Assembly: GCA_038227045.1 (NCBI GenBank)
Contig: JBBRQD010000013.1
Span: forward strand, 16,833-80,832
Direction: 5' to 3'
DNA from: JANXLS01 sp038227045
GTDB taxonomy: Bacteria > Planctomycetota > SZUA-567 > H5-PLA8
Length of the DNA stretch: 64,000 nucleotides
The notes below the pieces were generated by a model that searched no databases, was not told where the DNA came from, and saw nothing but the letters and a program-made list of their open reading frames with translations. The translations under genes were made by a program, and so were the position numbers. Of the stretch, positions 11,489 to 20,735 are shown one piece after another (position 1 is the stretch's first letter; every line of letters begins with the position of its first letter).

Positions 11489-12772
11489 TTGCCCCTCTCC
11501 CGAAAACCCGCCGCGGCCTCCGCTCCGCCACCGTCGTTCTTCGTCCGCATCAGCGCGCCGGGCACGGGCGGCATCGCCACGTATGTGCTCGACGGCTGGG
11601 GCCTGGCGTCGCGATTGCAACCGATCTTTCGTTCGAAACGCGAACTGCGGCTCAGCGAAAGCGGCGATTTGATCTTTGGCCGCTTGATCGATCGCAACGG
11701 CGGCGTTATCGACGAAGCGATCGTCTCTTTTCTGGGATCGAACGAAACCGCGACGGGCTTCGAGCAAATTGAACTTTCTTGCCACGGCGGCGCGGGCGCA
11801 TCGCTCGCGGTCGAAGATGCGCTGTTGAAAGCCGGCTTCGAGCGCGGCACCGGTGCCGATCTTCTCGCTCGTGGACACCTGAATAACAAGCTTTCAATCG
11901 TCGCCGTTGAAGCCCAGCTCCTGCTGGCGCGTGCCGCCACCGGTCGACAGGCGGAGTTTCTGTTGGGCGGCAGCGTCTTTCAAAAACGCTGGGAACATTT
12001 GGGCTTCGACGCGGCGATGGGACTGCGCAGCAACGATCCCGCGTGGCGCGCAAGAACTCTGGATGCCGCGCGAAACGAAATCGCCGCGGCGAAAGGCGGA
12101 ATGGCCTTGTTGCGGCACCATCATGCCGTGCTGGCCGGGCCGGTGAACGCGGGCAAATCGACATTGGCGAATCTGCTCGCGCGCATCGACAAACACATCG
12201 TCAGCAGCATTCCTGGCACGACGCGCGACCGGCTCGATACGCGTGTCTGCGTGCGCGGATTGGATGTCACGCTTTCGGACACGGCGGGACTGCGCGACGC
12301 GGAGGGCGAGATCGAGCGCGAAGGCCAGCGTCGCGCGCGCGCCGCCCTCGACACCGCCGCGCTGCGCATGATCGTGCTGGACGGATCCCGGCCGCCTGCG
12401 GAGGTGGACCTTGAATTAATCGCGCAATGCACCGCGCTGGGGCCATCGCTTCTGGTTCTAAACAAAGAAGATTTGGGACTCGACGAATCGGCTGAAGGAC
12501 TTGGATTTCTCGCGGGAGTTGAGCCTGTGGCATTGAGCGCGCGCAGCGGCGCGGGAGCCGAACGGCTCGAAGCGGCCATCGAAACCGCGCTGCTAAACGG
12601 CACGACACCGAAGCCCGGCGATGCGTTCACCCAGCGCCAAATCAACGTGCTCAACGAGATTAAAGATTGCCTTGAGAATGGCTGGGAAGACACGATGGTC
12701 ATCCGCTCGATTTCGAAATTGGTTGGAACGCGCGCTCAACCGGAACAGCTTCAGATTGTTTTGAAAAACTAG
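11489..12772 (+). CDS. mnmE: MnmE-like tRNA-modification GTPase, lacking the C-terminal Cys motif
   Basis: 427 aa from TTG at 11489 (AAGGA about 11 nt upstream); the start is uncertain. MnmE with MnmG adds the carboxymethylaminomethyl group at wobble U34. Residues 17-120 match the tetrahydrofolate-binding N-domain only loosely (the IELSCHGG block is kept). The inserted G domain is intact: G1 GPVNAGKST (217-225, normally GxPNVGKS), G2 TT 244-245, G3 DTAG 264-267, G4 NKED 325-328. The protein ends QLQIVLKN, without the family's final C(I/L)GK motif, whose Cys is needed for modification. It may be a divergent active form or a paralogue with another role. No mnmG is in the window. Confidence 0.8.
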   Translation: MPLSRKPAAASAPPPSFFVRISAPGTGGIATYVLDGWGLASRLQPIFRSKRELRLSESGDLIFGRLIDRNGGVIDEAIVSFLGSNETATGFEQIELSCHGGAGASLAVEDALLKAGFERGTGADLLARGHLNNKLSIVAVEAQLLLARAATGRQAEFLLGGSVFQKRWEHLGFDAAMGLRSNDPAWRARTLDAARNEIAAAKGGMALLRHHHAVLAGPVNAGKSTLANLLARIDKHIVSSIPGTTRDRLDTRVCVRGLDVTLSDTAGLRDAEGEIEREGQRRARAALDTAALRMIVLDGSRPPAEVDLELIAQCTALGPSLLVLNKEDLGLDESAEGLGFLAGVEPVALSARSGAGAERLEAAIETALLNGTTPKPGDAFTQRQINVLNEIKDCLENGWEDTMVIRSISKLVGTRAQPEQLQIVLKN

Positions 12773-12782
12773 ATTTTGATTT

Positions 12783-15035
12783 CTATTCCGAAGCGCCGAG
12801 CGACCAGGTGCCGCGGTCGCGCATGTCGTTGAGTAATTCGACGATTTTGCGATGCGCTTCCGGGGCGTGGACGACGACCAGTTTTTGTGTGCCGCGATGA
12901 AAAAACACCAGCGTTCCCGGATCGTTCCAAGACGCGGGATAGACGCGCGAACGGACTTGGTGCGCGATGGCTTCGCCGCTTAAGAACAAGGCCGCTTCCG
13001 GTGTGAGCGCGGCGAAAAGCGTCGTGAGATCGTAGGCTCGCACCTCCGCCGAATCCCACAGCAATTCGCCGGTTGGAAACGGGCGCGGACCTTTGTAGAA
13101 CCAAACTCCGGCGGGCGCTTCGATCGAGCAGCCATTGAAACCCGCGTCGTCAACGAGGTCGCGCAACACCTGGCGCAACGGCGCGTTTTCATAGGCGATT
13201 TTCAGATACGGCAGTCCCCTGGGAAATTGTTTCGGATCGAAACCGATGGCCAGTCCGGAGTCATGCGCCAGATCGCGAAACAGCCGGTCGATTCGAAAGC
13301 GTCCGCGCAGCGTCACCGTTTTTTCGCCGAGCGCCCGGCGCAGGCGTTCTTCCGCTTTGCTCGGCGGTTCGGGAATTGGGAGGCCAATGCCCGCCGGTTC
13401 GCGCAACACTTGCGCGATTTCGCGCAAGCGCGCGCAGGCCGTTTTGGGCAGCATCGCCACAACGGCCTGCTGGTCGGCTTCAAACGAAATGGAGGTGCCT
13501 TCCTGCGCCGCGAGCGGCACTTTGAAAAACTGCTTCAGAGGCGCCATCAGATCGGACCCGTCGGCTCGTTCGTGCAGCGCGTCGACGCCAGCCGCGGCGG
13601 ATTCCAGCTTCTCGTCGCGAAATGCATCTTCGGCCCGGATGAGATAGAACGCCCGGTCGGAATCGCGCCGGTAACGCGTGCCGGTCTGGCGCGCAATGCC
13701 GTCGAGCAAATGGCGCAGCGGCGTCTTGTTGGCTTCCAGCGCGAGTTGAAAATCCTTGAAATGCCCCGGCCGCGCGACGCCCGGATTGATCACCAGCGCG
13801 ACGCCGCAGCGATTCGGAAATAGCTGGACCGCGCGTTCCAGGCCGGAATCGTTGGGAATAAAAAGCGTGCCGTCCGCCAGCGGTTCGGCCGGCCAAATTG
13901 CCAGCGAGACGCGTTGCATCAGCAGATCCGCGGCGATCTTCGCCGGATCCACGTCACCCTCCGATGCGGTGTCCGGCGCAGTGAGATCGACGCCGGCCTC
14001 TTCGCCCGGCGCGATGTCGATGAGCACGGTGACAGGCGCAGAATCGAGCCGTCCATCGGAGACGATGAGACTCGCGCTGTATCCGCCGGGACGCTCGGCT
14101 TTAAAAACCGCGCGGACGCCGGGCTGCGGATCGAGAGTCGCGCCGCGCTTTAAATCGGGCGTGGTCCAGATTGCTTTGAGCGCCGGCGTGTCGTCGTCGT
14201 CGGGGTCCATCGAGAGCGAGCCATCAAGGATCAAAGGGCGGCCCGCGAATCCGTTTAGAGTTCTCGGAAGGTTGGCGATGGGGCGGCGGTCGCCGAGTTT
14301 TCCGTCTTTGGCGGGCGGGACCAGAATGCCGCGCCGCTCGGGCAAGCCATCGAGGCGCGGGGCTTCGAAGACATACAGGCCCGCATCGTTAGGGCGAACG
14401 GCGACGCCGCTTTCCGCGGGGCGGAACGCGGCGGCCGGCCCGGCGATCTGCCGCCAGCCGTTGCCCGGCAGAACGATGCGCTCGCAGCTTCCGGCGCGCT
14501 GAAATCCGTCCTGCTCGCTCAAGAATGGCCGGCCCTGCATTACGGCGAAGCGCACTTCAGCCGGAGCGCCCCAGCCGTTTTCGTTGCGCGCGCGGAATGT
14601 GAAGGCGTAGTTGCCGGGTTTAATCAGGAACAGCCAGAGTTCGGCTTGCTTGAAGAATTCATCGGGAATCGCGGTTTTCGGCCCGGCTTTTTGAGTCCAT
14701 TCGACCTCGGTAATTTTCGATGCGTCCGCCGAATTCGTCAACCGTCCTTCAAGTTTGCGCCACGATCCGGGATAAACTTCGCCGTCGATTGCGATGCCGG
14801 CGCGCGGCAAATTCTTGAGACCCGGCGCGACAGCGTTCGTGGTCGCGTCGAGCACCTCGGCGGCGGTGCGCGGCGCGTAATCTTTCAACACGCCCGGACC
14901 ATCCGCGGGATCGGCGAGGCGCGGCGTTTCGGCGCGCGCGGACAAGGCCATCAGAATTGCGTATGCGCACAAAATCCAGCGTGCGCGAAGACGCAATTCG
15001 GTGGCACGGTGTATGAAGCTCACGACGCAACGCAT
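12783..15035 (-). CDS. Large exported protein with PKD-like and STN/secretin-N-like domains
   Basis: 750 aa from ATG at 15035, which opens a signal peptide-like stretch (arginine-rich, then ARWILCAYAILMALSARA). Seen: two jelly-roll/beta-like regions in the first 250 residues; a PKD/cadherin-like block (GRPLILDGSLSMDPDDDDTP, then GGYSASLIVSDGRL); and two copies of an alpha-beta module with the short secretin/TonB N-terminal (STN) pattern (LALEANKTPLRHLLDGIARQ, and later IAYENAPLRQVLRDLVDDAG). STN modules usually sit in secretin or TonB-dependent receptors, but no beta-barrel follows. Not recognised as a named family. A periplasmic role, perhaps tied to the secretin machinery, is inference only. 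Confidence 0.75.
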   Translation of the reverse strand: MRCVVSFIHRATELRLRARWILCAYAILMALSARAETPRLADPADGPGVLKDYAPRTAAEVLDATTNAVAPGLKNLPRAGIAIDGEVYPGSWRKLEGRLTNSADASKITEVEWTQKAGPKTAIPDEFFKQAELWLFLIKPGNYAFTFRARNENGWGAPAEVRFAVMQGRPFLSEQDGFQRAGSCERIVLPGNGWRQIAGPAAAFRPAESGVAVRPNDAGLYVFEAPRLDGLPERRGILVPPAKDGKLGDRRPIANLPRTLNGFAGRPLILDGSLSMDPDDDDTPALKAIWTTPDLKRGATLDPQPGVRAVFKAERPGGYSASLIVSDGRLDSAPVTVLIDIAPGEEAGVDLTAPDTASEGDVDPAKIAADLLMQRVSLAIWPAEPLADGTLFIPNDSGLERAVQLFPNRCGVALVINPGVARPGHFKDFQLALEANKTPLRHLLDGIARQTGTRYRRDSDRAFYLIRAEDAFRDEKLESAAAGVDALHERADGSDLMAPLKQFFKVPLAAQEGTSISFEADQQAVVAMLPKTACARLREIAQVLREPAGIGLPIPEPPSKAEERLRRALGEKTVTLRGRFRIDRLFRDLAHDSGLAIGFDPKQFPRGLPYLKIAYENAPLRQVLRDLVDDAGFNGCSIEAPAGVWFYKGPRPFPTGELLWDSAEVRAYDLTTLFAALTPEAALFLSGEAIAHQVRSRVYPASWNDPGTLVFFHRGTQKLVVVHAPEAHRKIVELLNDMRDRGTWSLGASE

Positions 15036-15159
15036 TGAATCATAATACGATTTTTTCGCGCGAAACGACAGACTTTTTCGCCGGCATGTTTGACGCCGGG
15101 CCGATATGGGAGTATGACACATACCGTACACGAATTCACAGAAAGCAGGTAACCGGCTA

Positions 15160-15447
15160 ATGCCGAAGACGATTTTTAAGGCCGACGCGCACGTTCCCGA
15201 AATGCCCACGGTGCGCTTCATGCGCAAGACCGCGCCCGGAAGCGACGCCCCGTTCACCGATGTCACGCGCCAGGTTGCACGTCTGGAAATCGAGACGCTC
15301 GACGATGGCACGCATGCCTGCGCGCTGCAGCGGCTGGATGAAAAGGGCGAGCTTGTGTGGCGCACGATTCACCCGTCGTCTGAAGAGGCGCGCTGGCAGG
15401 CGCAGCACGAATACTCGATCGAAGAAAAAGATTGGAGCGCGTGTTGA
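15160..15447 (+). CDS. Small hypothetical protein, 95 aa
   Basis: ATG at 15160 with AGGTAA upstream, divergent from the large exported protein across 124 bp. The product is acidic and hydrophilic, ends in a single Cys (EKDWSAC), and has no signal peptide or membrane segment. It has the look of a beta-strand-rich small protein (VTRQVARLEIETLDDGTHAC). No family recognised. Its codon use matches its neighbours and the frame has no competing ORF of better quality, so it is probably real. Confidence 0.6.
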   Translation: MPKTIFKADAHVPEMPTVRFMRKTAPGSDAPFTDVTRQVARLEIETLDDGTHACALQRLDEKGELVWRTIHPSSEEARWQAQHEYSIEEKDWSAC

Positions 15448-15462
15448 CGTTGAATTGGCGTC

Positions 15463-15774
15463 TCAGCGATGCGGCCCGCAGACAGTGTATAGCAGTCCCC
15501 CGAAACCGATGCCGAATATCAGACCGAGCGCGTAGCGGGAGAGAAAGGCCAGTTGGTAATTTCGGTCGAGATTGACGGAGCTTACGAGCAGGAAGAACAT
15601 CAACACGAAACCCACCGGCAGTTCAATTCCGCTAAACAGCATCGAGATATTAATGGCGAAAATAAAGCCGACTATAGTCCCGGGAATTAAACTCAACGCA
15701 AACAGGCAACCCGACGAGCACGATGGTTTGGGTAAATATTGACCGTTTGGCTCCTTTGGATATGAGTCGCTCAT
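15463..15774 (-). CDS. Small integral membrane protein, 103 aa
   Basis: Three hydrophobic segments (roughly residues 23-45, 52-68 and 80-97) follow a polar proline-rich N-terminus. No family recognised. The gene lies 12 bp downstream of another small membrane-protein gene (start at 16101), so the two are probably one transcript and may form a complex. It ends 15 bp from the convergent 95-aa ORF. Confidence 0.6.
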   Translation of the reverse strand: MSDSYPKEPNGQYLPKPSCSSGCLFALSLIPGTIVGFIFAINISMLFSGIELPVGFVLMFFLLVSSVNLDRNYQLAFLSRYALGLIFGIGFGGLLYTVCGPHR

Positions 15775-15786
15775 TTCTTGACGATC

Positions 15787-16101
15787 CTATTTGCCGCCGC
15801 ACAGCGACGCGAGCATCGCGGCCATGGCAACCGGCATGCTCATGCCAAGCAGAAATCCAGACCAGCCCCAGCGCTTCAAGGTGCTGCCGATCAGGATCGC
15901 GCCGAAGAATAACGCCACTCCGGTCAGGCTGAGCACCAACGTGTATACTTGAGGTTTGGCTTGTCCTGCAAGGCCGAGCGTTCCCACGATCAGCCCGCAT
16001 CCGGCGAGAAATCCCGGCATCGTCAAGAGAATGAATTTCAAACCGCCATGCATCGGCGTCTTCACCACTGGTGGAGCCGGTTTCTGGATTTCATCGCTCA
16101 T
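15787..16101 (-). CDS. Small integral membrane protein, 104 aa
   Basis: ATG at 16101 is chosen (MSDEIQKPAPP...); the longer frame upstream runs into the secDF terminator and is not credible. A proline-rich cytoplasmic N-terminus is followed by three hydrophobic segments (about 25-44, 52-68 and 80-98). No named family. Paired with the 103-aa membrane protein downstream and separated from secDF by a terminator. Confidence 0.6.
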   Translation of the reverse strand: MSDEIQKPAPPVVKTPMHGGLKFILLTMPGFLAGCGLIVGTLGLAGQAKPQVYTLVLSLTGVALFFGAILIGSTLKRWGWSGFLLGMSMPVAMAAMLASLCGGK

Positions 16102-16176
16102 GCAATCGATCCTTTGTTGAGGATTCGCGTACATTATCAAGAATCGAGAAGTGAAACAAGAGCGCCTCAGCCAAAT

Positions 16177-16206
16177 AAAAAAGCGGCCCATGAAGGCCGC
16201 TTTTTC
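16177..16206 (-). terminator. Rho-independent terminator of the secDF operon
   Basis: GCGGCC (16183-16188) and GGCCGC (16195-16200) form a perfect stem with a 6-nt loop, flanked by A and T runs on both sides. Read on the minus strand it ends in TTTTTTA, 48 bp after the secDF stop. The flanking runs make it potentially bidirectional. Confidence 0.9.
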
Positions 16207-16211
16207 TTAAA

Positions 16212-16253
16212 ACATTAACTCTCAACTTTAAACCTTCAAACCTTCAACCGCCG
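16212..16253. repeat. Single heptad array behind secDF
   Basis: Immediately after the secDF stop, the mRNA strand reads GGTTGAA, GGTTTGAA, GGTTTAAA, GTTGAGA and so on. It is the same stop-proximal GGTT array as at other genes in the window, but no inverted partner is seen. The terminator follows a few bases later. Confidence 0.7.
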
Positions 16254-19200
16254 TTAAATATGCGCGTTCTGCGCAGTCGGCGCATCGGTCTTGGATCGAT
16301 TGCTCGTCGGGACCGGCGCGCGGCCCGTACCGAAGCGCTTGTACCACCAGATCATCAGCGGGCTGGCGATGAAGATCGAGCTGTACGTTCCGACCAGGAA
16401 CCCGACCAGCAGTGTAAACGCCATGTCCTTGATCGTCGGTCCGCCGAAGATCAGCAGGCTGACCACCGACAACAACACGGTCAAGCTCGTCAGAATCGTC
16501 CGGCTCAGCGTGGCATTGATCGCTTCGTTGACGATGTCTTCGTAGCTGCGAGTTGGATGCGCCGCTTTCACTTCGCGGATACGGTCGAAGACGACGATCG
16601 TATCGTTGACCGAGAAGCCTGTAATCGTCAGCAATGCGGCGACGATGTTCAAGTTGATCAGGATTGGGAATCCGCAGATGTGCGCGACGATCACCGCGCC
16701 AGCCGCGATAACCACATCGTGAATCAGAGCCACGATCGCGCCGAAGCCCCATGCGCCCGAGAACTCGAAGCGGAACCACAGGTACACGAAGACCGCCAGA
16801 TTCGCGACCAGCAGCGCCGCCAGCGACATCAGCCCCGTTTCCTTGGCCACTTGAGCGCCGAAGGCATTCGTGCGGCTGATCGGTCCGCCGACGCGCGCTT
16901 CGCCGAGATCCGCCAGTTCCAGCACCTGCTTCACGCGCTGCACGCGCAGCGTTTCTTCAGGCGTCGGTTTCTCTTTATTGGCCGGAGTATAGCCCGCAAT
17001 TTCGGCCTGTGTGTAATCGTCTTTTGCCGCCGCGGAAACGACGGTGAGCTTCAGCAACTCAGCTTTGATGTCGCCATTTTCCGGCTCCTGAGCCGCCTTT
17101 TTCATCGCGCTTTCCAGCGCATTGGCAACGGCTTCCTTGGAGAGGTCGGCCTTCTTCAGCCGCAGCGTCATCGTCTTTTCGTTCAACTGCACGGCCTCGG
17201 GTTCGAGTTCTTCGCCGTACACTTTGCGCAGCACGTTGGCCAATTCGCCGGTGATTAGATTGCTGACGATGCGCGTGGTCAGCGTGAACTGACGGAATTT
17301 TCCGTTTTCCGTCGCTTCGGGCTTTCCGAACGACTGTGAGGTCAACTCGTCGCCGCTCTTGAGCAGCTTGAGTTTCTCTTCTAAATCGGCGATTGATTCG
17401 GCCAGTCCGCCCTTGCGCACCGACGCGTCCTTCGCGATCACTTCGCCGTTCTGTGGGATCACTCTGACCAGTTCGGCATGGAGTTCATGATCGAACTTGG
17501 TCTGGAGCTTCTTCGCCAGTTCGGCGTCGTTTTTCGCAGCCTCCATCTCCTTGGCGTAGTCTTTGTTTTCGGTTTTTACTCTTGTTTCCACGGCCACCTG
17601 CGCGTCCTTAAGCGTCTTGACAAGCTGTTCGACGCTCGTGGCCAATGCCGGTGAGACCTTCTCTTTGACTTCCTTCTTCACGTCGGCGTCAGTCCGTGCC
17701 TTGCCTTTGGCGAAGTTGAATTGAATCAGCGTGCCGCCGGTGAAATCCACGTCGTAAATGTCTTTCGACGTGGAGGTATGGTAGACGAACAGGACGAATG
17801 AAATCGCCGCGGCTCCGCCGGTGAGCGTCATCCACAAGCGGCGGTTGCCCATGAAATCGATATGCGTTTCTTTAAAGAACTGCATCATGTTGAACCCGCC
17901 GACGGCTTCACGGTTGACCAGCCATTCGGTCAGAATCCAGTTCAGCCACAGATTGCAGAACAGCGTCGTCAGGATACCCATCGACAGCGAGACCGCGAAA
18001 CCGCGCACGGGGCCGGTGCCGAGGTAGTACAGCACGATCGACGAAATCAGCGTGGTCATGTGACAATCGATGATCGTCAGGAAGGCGCGTTCGAAACCGT
18101 GCGAGACGGCCTGCTTCAACGAGCGGCCGCGCGCGAGTTCTTCACGCAAACGTTCTATGATAAGCACGTTGGCGTCCACGGCCATACCGAGCGTCAGCAC
18201 GATGCCGGCGATGCCGGGCAGCGTCAGCGTGGCTTTGAAGAAGCCCATCATGCCCAGCAACATCGGCAAATTCAGCAACATACACAGCGCCGCGATTGCG
18301 CCCGACAGGCGATAGTACAGCAGCATGAACAGAATCACGACGACGGTTGCAATCACCGTAGCCAGTACGCCGCTCTGCACCTGCTCAGCACCCAGGCTCG
18401 GCCCGACGAAGAAGGTCGTGTCTTCAATGACCTCGGCCGGCAACGAACCTTGAGTCAGCACGTTGGCGAGCTGCTCGGCTTCCTCTTTGTTGAAGTTGCC
18501 GGTGATTTGACAGACGTTCGAAATTTCGCTCTGAATGACGGGCGCGGACTTGGCCACGTTGTCGAGTACGATGGCCATGGGTTTTTTTAGATTCTGGCCG
18601 GTCAGGAAGGCGAAATCCGTGCTGCCCTGGGCGTCGAAGCGCACTTCGATTTCCCAGCGGCCATCCTGCGGATTCTGCTTCGCCAGCGCGACGACAATAT
18701 GCGAGCCGTCCATTTCTTTATCTTGCACGCCGCGGTACGCGACGATCGTGTGCGAATCGAACTCCTGCTTGCGAATTTTCTTCGGCGTCTTGATGGTCAT
18801 CTGCATGTAGGTGATGCCGTCCGGCGCCGAATAAATACGATTGTGATAGGCGTCTTCCGGAGCGTTCTTGGCGGCCTGAATGATGTCTTCTTTGTCGGTG
18901 CAGATTTGGAACGTCAGGCGGCCTTGCGTCTTGATCGCGGTCTTGATGCGTTCGACTTCCATCTGCGACGCGTGCGGCAACTGGATGCGCAGCCGTTCGC
19001 GATTGTTTCCGAACGTCGTCACGGGGATGCCTTTGGTGCCGTTGGGATCGACGCGGTGGCGCAACACTTCGGCCGCTTTGTCGGGCGCGGTTTCCTTGCT
19101 CTTCCGCAGGCTTTCCAACTGGTCCTGCAACTGGCGGACTTTTTCGTCGAGTGTCGTGGCCGTATTCAGTTTCGAATTCGGATCCTGCCGCTTGGCCGCC

Positions 19201-19697
19201 GCTTCCGCCGTGCGGGCTTCGTCGGCTTTGCGCTTGGTGTCTTCGATGCGCTTCAGCGTCGATTCGATGTTGCGGTCGATCGCGTCGTATTTCAGGATGT
19301 AGATCAACTCGGTTCCACCCGCGAGATCGATGCCCATCGGGTACTGATTGTCGCGCACGACGACCAGATTGCCTTTGTCGTCTTTGCGCATCTTGGTGGT
19401 CATGGTATTGGTCTTTTCGTCACGTTCCTTCACGGGCGCGTCGAGCAGGAAGACGAAATAAGCGCCCAGCATCGAGATGACCCACAATGCAAACACCAAC
19501 CGTCCGGTATTGCGCTGAAAAAAGCGCCGCAGCGTGTTGAGCAGCAGGGCGAAGACGCCGACGATCGCGCCGAGACAAACCAGACCCTGCCAGGTTTTTC
19601 CCAACTCGAGCATGTCGTATGTTTCAAACGAAAGAAAGCCGAAGACGGCAATCACGATGGCAATGATCGCCAACGCTTGCGGAATGAGCAATGACAT
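16254..19697 (-). CDS. secDF: Protein translocase SecDF (fused SecD and SecF)
   Basis: 1147 aa from ATG at 19697 with AAGGAG nine bases upstream. SecD and SecF use the proton gradient to pull preproteins out of SecYEG. The N-terminal half is SecD: two extra hydrophobic segments at the start, YPMGIDLAGGTELIY (the D1 motif), a periplasmic domain, and the six-helix block with GMAVDANVLIIERLREE. The second half is SecF: DVDFTGGTLIQF and GFSVNDTIVVFDRIRE. The periplasmic region of the SecF half is expanded to roughly 270 residues by coiled-coil, Lys/Glu-rich sequence, much longer than in E. coli SecF. The gene order tgt-yajC-(orf)-secDF is the classical one, with a small ORF inserted. Confidence 0.97.
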   Translation of the reverse strand: MSLLIPQALAIIAIVIAVFGFLSFETYDMLELGKTWQGLVCLGAIVGVFALLLNTLRRFFQRNTGRLVFALWVISMLGAYFVFLLDAPVKERDEKTNTMTTKMRKDDKGNLVVVRDNQYPMGIDLAGGTELIYILKYDAIDRNIESTLKRIEDTKRKADEARTAEAAAKRQDPNSKLNTATTLDEKVRQLQDQLESLRKSKETAPDKAAEVLRHRVDPNGTKGIPVTTFGNNRERLRIQLPHASQMEVERIKTAIKTQGRLTFQICTDKEDIIQAAKNAPEDAYHNRIYSAPDGITYMQMTIKTPKKIRKQEFDSHTIVAYRGVQDKEMDGSHIVVALAKQNPQDGRWEIEVRFDAQGSTDFAFLTGQNLKKPMAIVLDNVAKSAPVIQSEISNVCQITGNFNKEEAEQLANVLTQGSLPAEVIEDTTFFVGPSLGAEQVQSGVLATVIATVVVILFMLLYYRLSGAIAALCMLLNLPMLLGMMGFFKATLTLPGIAGIVLTLGMAVDANVLIIERLREELARGRSLKQAVSHGFERAFLTIIDCHMTTLISSIVLYYLGTGPVRGFAVSLSMGILTTLFCNLWLNWILTEWLVNREAVGGFNMMQFFKETHIDFMGNRRLWMTLTGGAAAISFVLFVYHTSTSKDIYDVDFTGGTLIQFNFAKGKARTDADVKKEVKEKVSPALATSVEQLVKTLKDAQVAVETRVKTENKDYAKEMEAAKNDAELAKKLQTKFDHELHAELVRVIPQNGEVIAKDASVRKGGLAESIADLEEKLKLLKSGDELTSQSFGKPEATENGKFRQFTLTTRIVSNLITGELANVLRKVYGEELEPEAVQLNEKTMTLRLKKADLSKEAVANALESAMKKAAQEPENGDIKAELLKLTVVSAAAKDDYTQAEIAGYTPANKEKPTPEETLRVQRVKQVLELADLGEARVGGPISRTNAFGAQVAKETGLMSLAALLVANLAVFVYLWFRFEFSGAWGFGAIVALIHDVVIAAGAVIVAHICGFPILINLNIVAALLTITGFSVNDTIVVFDRIREVKAAHPTRSYEDIVNEAINATLSRTILTSLTVLLSVVSLLIFGGPTIKDMAFTLLVGFLVGTYSSIFIASPLMIWWYKRFGTGRAPVPTSNRSKTDAPTAQNAHI

Positions 19698-19742
19698 GGA
19701 AATGAACTCCTTGAATGTGCACGAAAAAATAGATGAATTAGC

Positions 19743-19808
19743 AGAGCCGAAATCCGTTCGGCTCACTGAAGATCGAATCTTAAAACAAGCCGAATAGAAT
19801 TCGGCTCT
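19743..19808. repeat. Inverted repeat (AGAGCCGAA family) upstream of secDF
   Basis: Arms of 21 bp (19743-19763 and 19788-19808, three mismatches). Each arm is itself nearly palindromic (AGCCGAA...TTCGGCT). It lies between the 156-aa ORF and secDF and supplies the end of that ORF. Confidence 0.7.
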
Positions 19809-20277
19809 ACGATGGCAGCGTCGGCGGGCCGCGAACTGGAGGAGAGATGAAATTGAACGTTTCTGGCAAGTGACTGTTGAACACGGGACGGGCGATTTCT
19901 TCGGATTCGATCCATGCGGAAACGCGTGCGGAAACGGGCGCGCCGCTCAAATCGAAGTGAATCGATTGCGCGGATTCCAGCGTTTCGGGCACGGCGTTGA
20001 GCAGCCGTTCGGTTGTTTTGTTTTCGCTCTTCGAATTTTGCTTTGCGCCAGTCTTCGAAACTGAATTCGCGCGTTGCCGGGCATTGATAAAATTGCAATC
20101 GCAAGTCAGTACGATCCGAAACGAACTCTCCGCGCCCGCTTTGCCAGTTTCGCTGACTTCAATCAACCGCAGCGTCTGCGAAAACGGACCCCATGACGCA
20201 GCCAAAATGATGCCCAGCGCTGCAGTGAGGCGCGCGCCGAGGCGGCGATTGAGTGGGGTGGGGTTGGATGGGTTCAT
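19807..20277 (-). CDS. Hypothetical exported or membrane-anchored protein, 156 aa
   Basis: Lies between yajC (20 bp upstream) and secDF. The N-terminus is basic followed by one hydrophobic segment (LTAALGIILAASWGPF), consistent with a signal anchor. The rest is polar, with a C-x-C (CDCNF) and a proline-rich end. No domain recognised and no convincing ribosome site, so the start is uncertain. Its place inside the translocase operon may hint at an accessory role, but it could also be a lineage-specific insertion. Confidence 0.5.
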   Translation of the reverse strand: MNPSNPTPLNRRLGARLTAALGIILAASWGPFSQTLRLIEVSETGKAGAESSFRIVLTCDCNFINARQRANSVSKTGAKQNSKSENKTTERLLNAVPETLESAQSIHFDLSGAPVSARVSAWIESEEIARPVFNSHLPETFNFISPPVRGPPTLPS

Positions 20278-20297
20278 GACTTGTTCTAAATACGGAA

Positions 20298-20735
20298 CTA
20301 TTTCTTGTCCTTCTCTTCCGGGTTGACTACTCCGCCGATCGCGTCCTTGCGGACTTTAATGCGGACGTCTTTCTTTGGATCGATGATCAGCGTGACTTCT
20401 TCGCCGTCGATATCCGCGACGGTGCCGTAAATGCCAATCGCCGCGAGCACGACTTTGTCGTTTTTCTTGATCGCCGAGAGCACCGCCAATTGCTCTTCGC
20501 GGCGCTTCTTTTCGGGACGGATCATCAGGAAATAGAAAATGATGATCATGGGCAAAACCATCATCACCGTGCCTTGAAGATCGAATCCCTGCTGCGGCAG
20601 TGGTGTGGTTTTGTTCGTGCTTATGGGGACGCCGACTGTCTCAGTCGTCTTTGAATCGCTGGGCTTGCCTTGGGTGATCACGGGAGTGTCCGACCCCGGT
20701 GTCGCAGGGGCCGATTCTTTCTTTTCTTCAGCCAT
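20298..20735 (-). CDS. yajC: Preprotein translocase subunit YajC
   Basis: 145 aa. YajC is the small membrane partner of SecDF. A ~50-residue Thr/Pro-rich N-terminal extension precedes the single membrane helix (VMMVLPMIIIFYFLMI). This is followed by RPEKKRREEQLAVLSAIKKN and the small beta-domain GDEVTL/VRIRKDAI-type sequence (here GEEVTLIIDP, VRKDAIGGVV). Its ATG overlaps the TAA stop of tgt by one base (TAATG), so translation is probably coupled. Confidence 0.95.
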   Translation of the reverse strand: MAEEKKESAPATPGSDTPVITQGKPSDSKTTETVGVPISTNKTTPLPQQGFDLQGTVMMVLPMIIIFYFLMIRPEKKRREEQLAVLSAIKKNDKVVLAAIGIYGTVADIDGEEVTLIIDPKKDVRIKVRKDAIGGVVNPEEKDKK

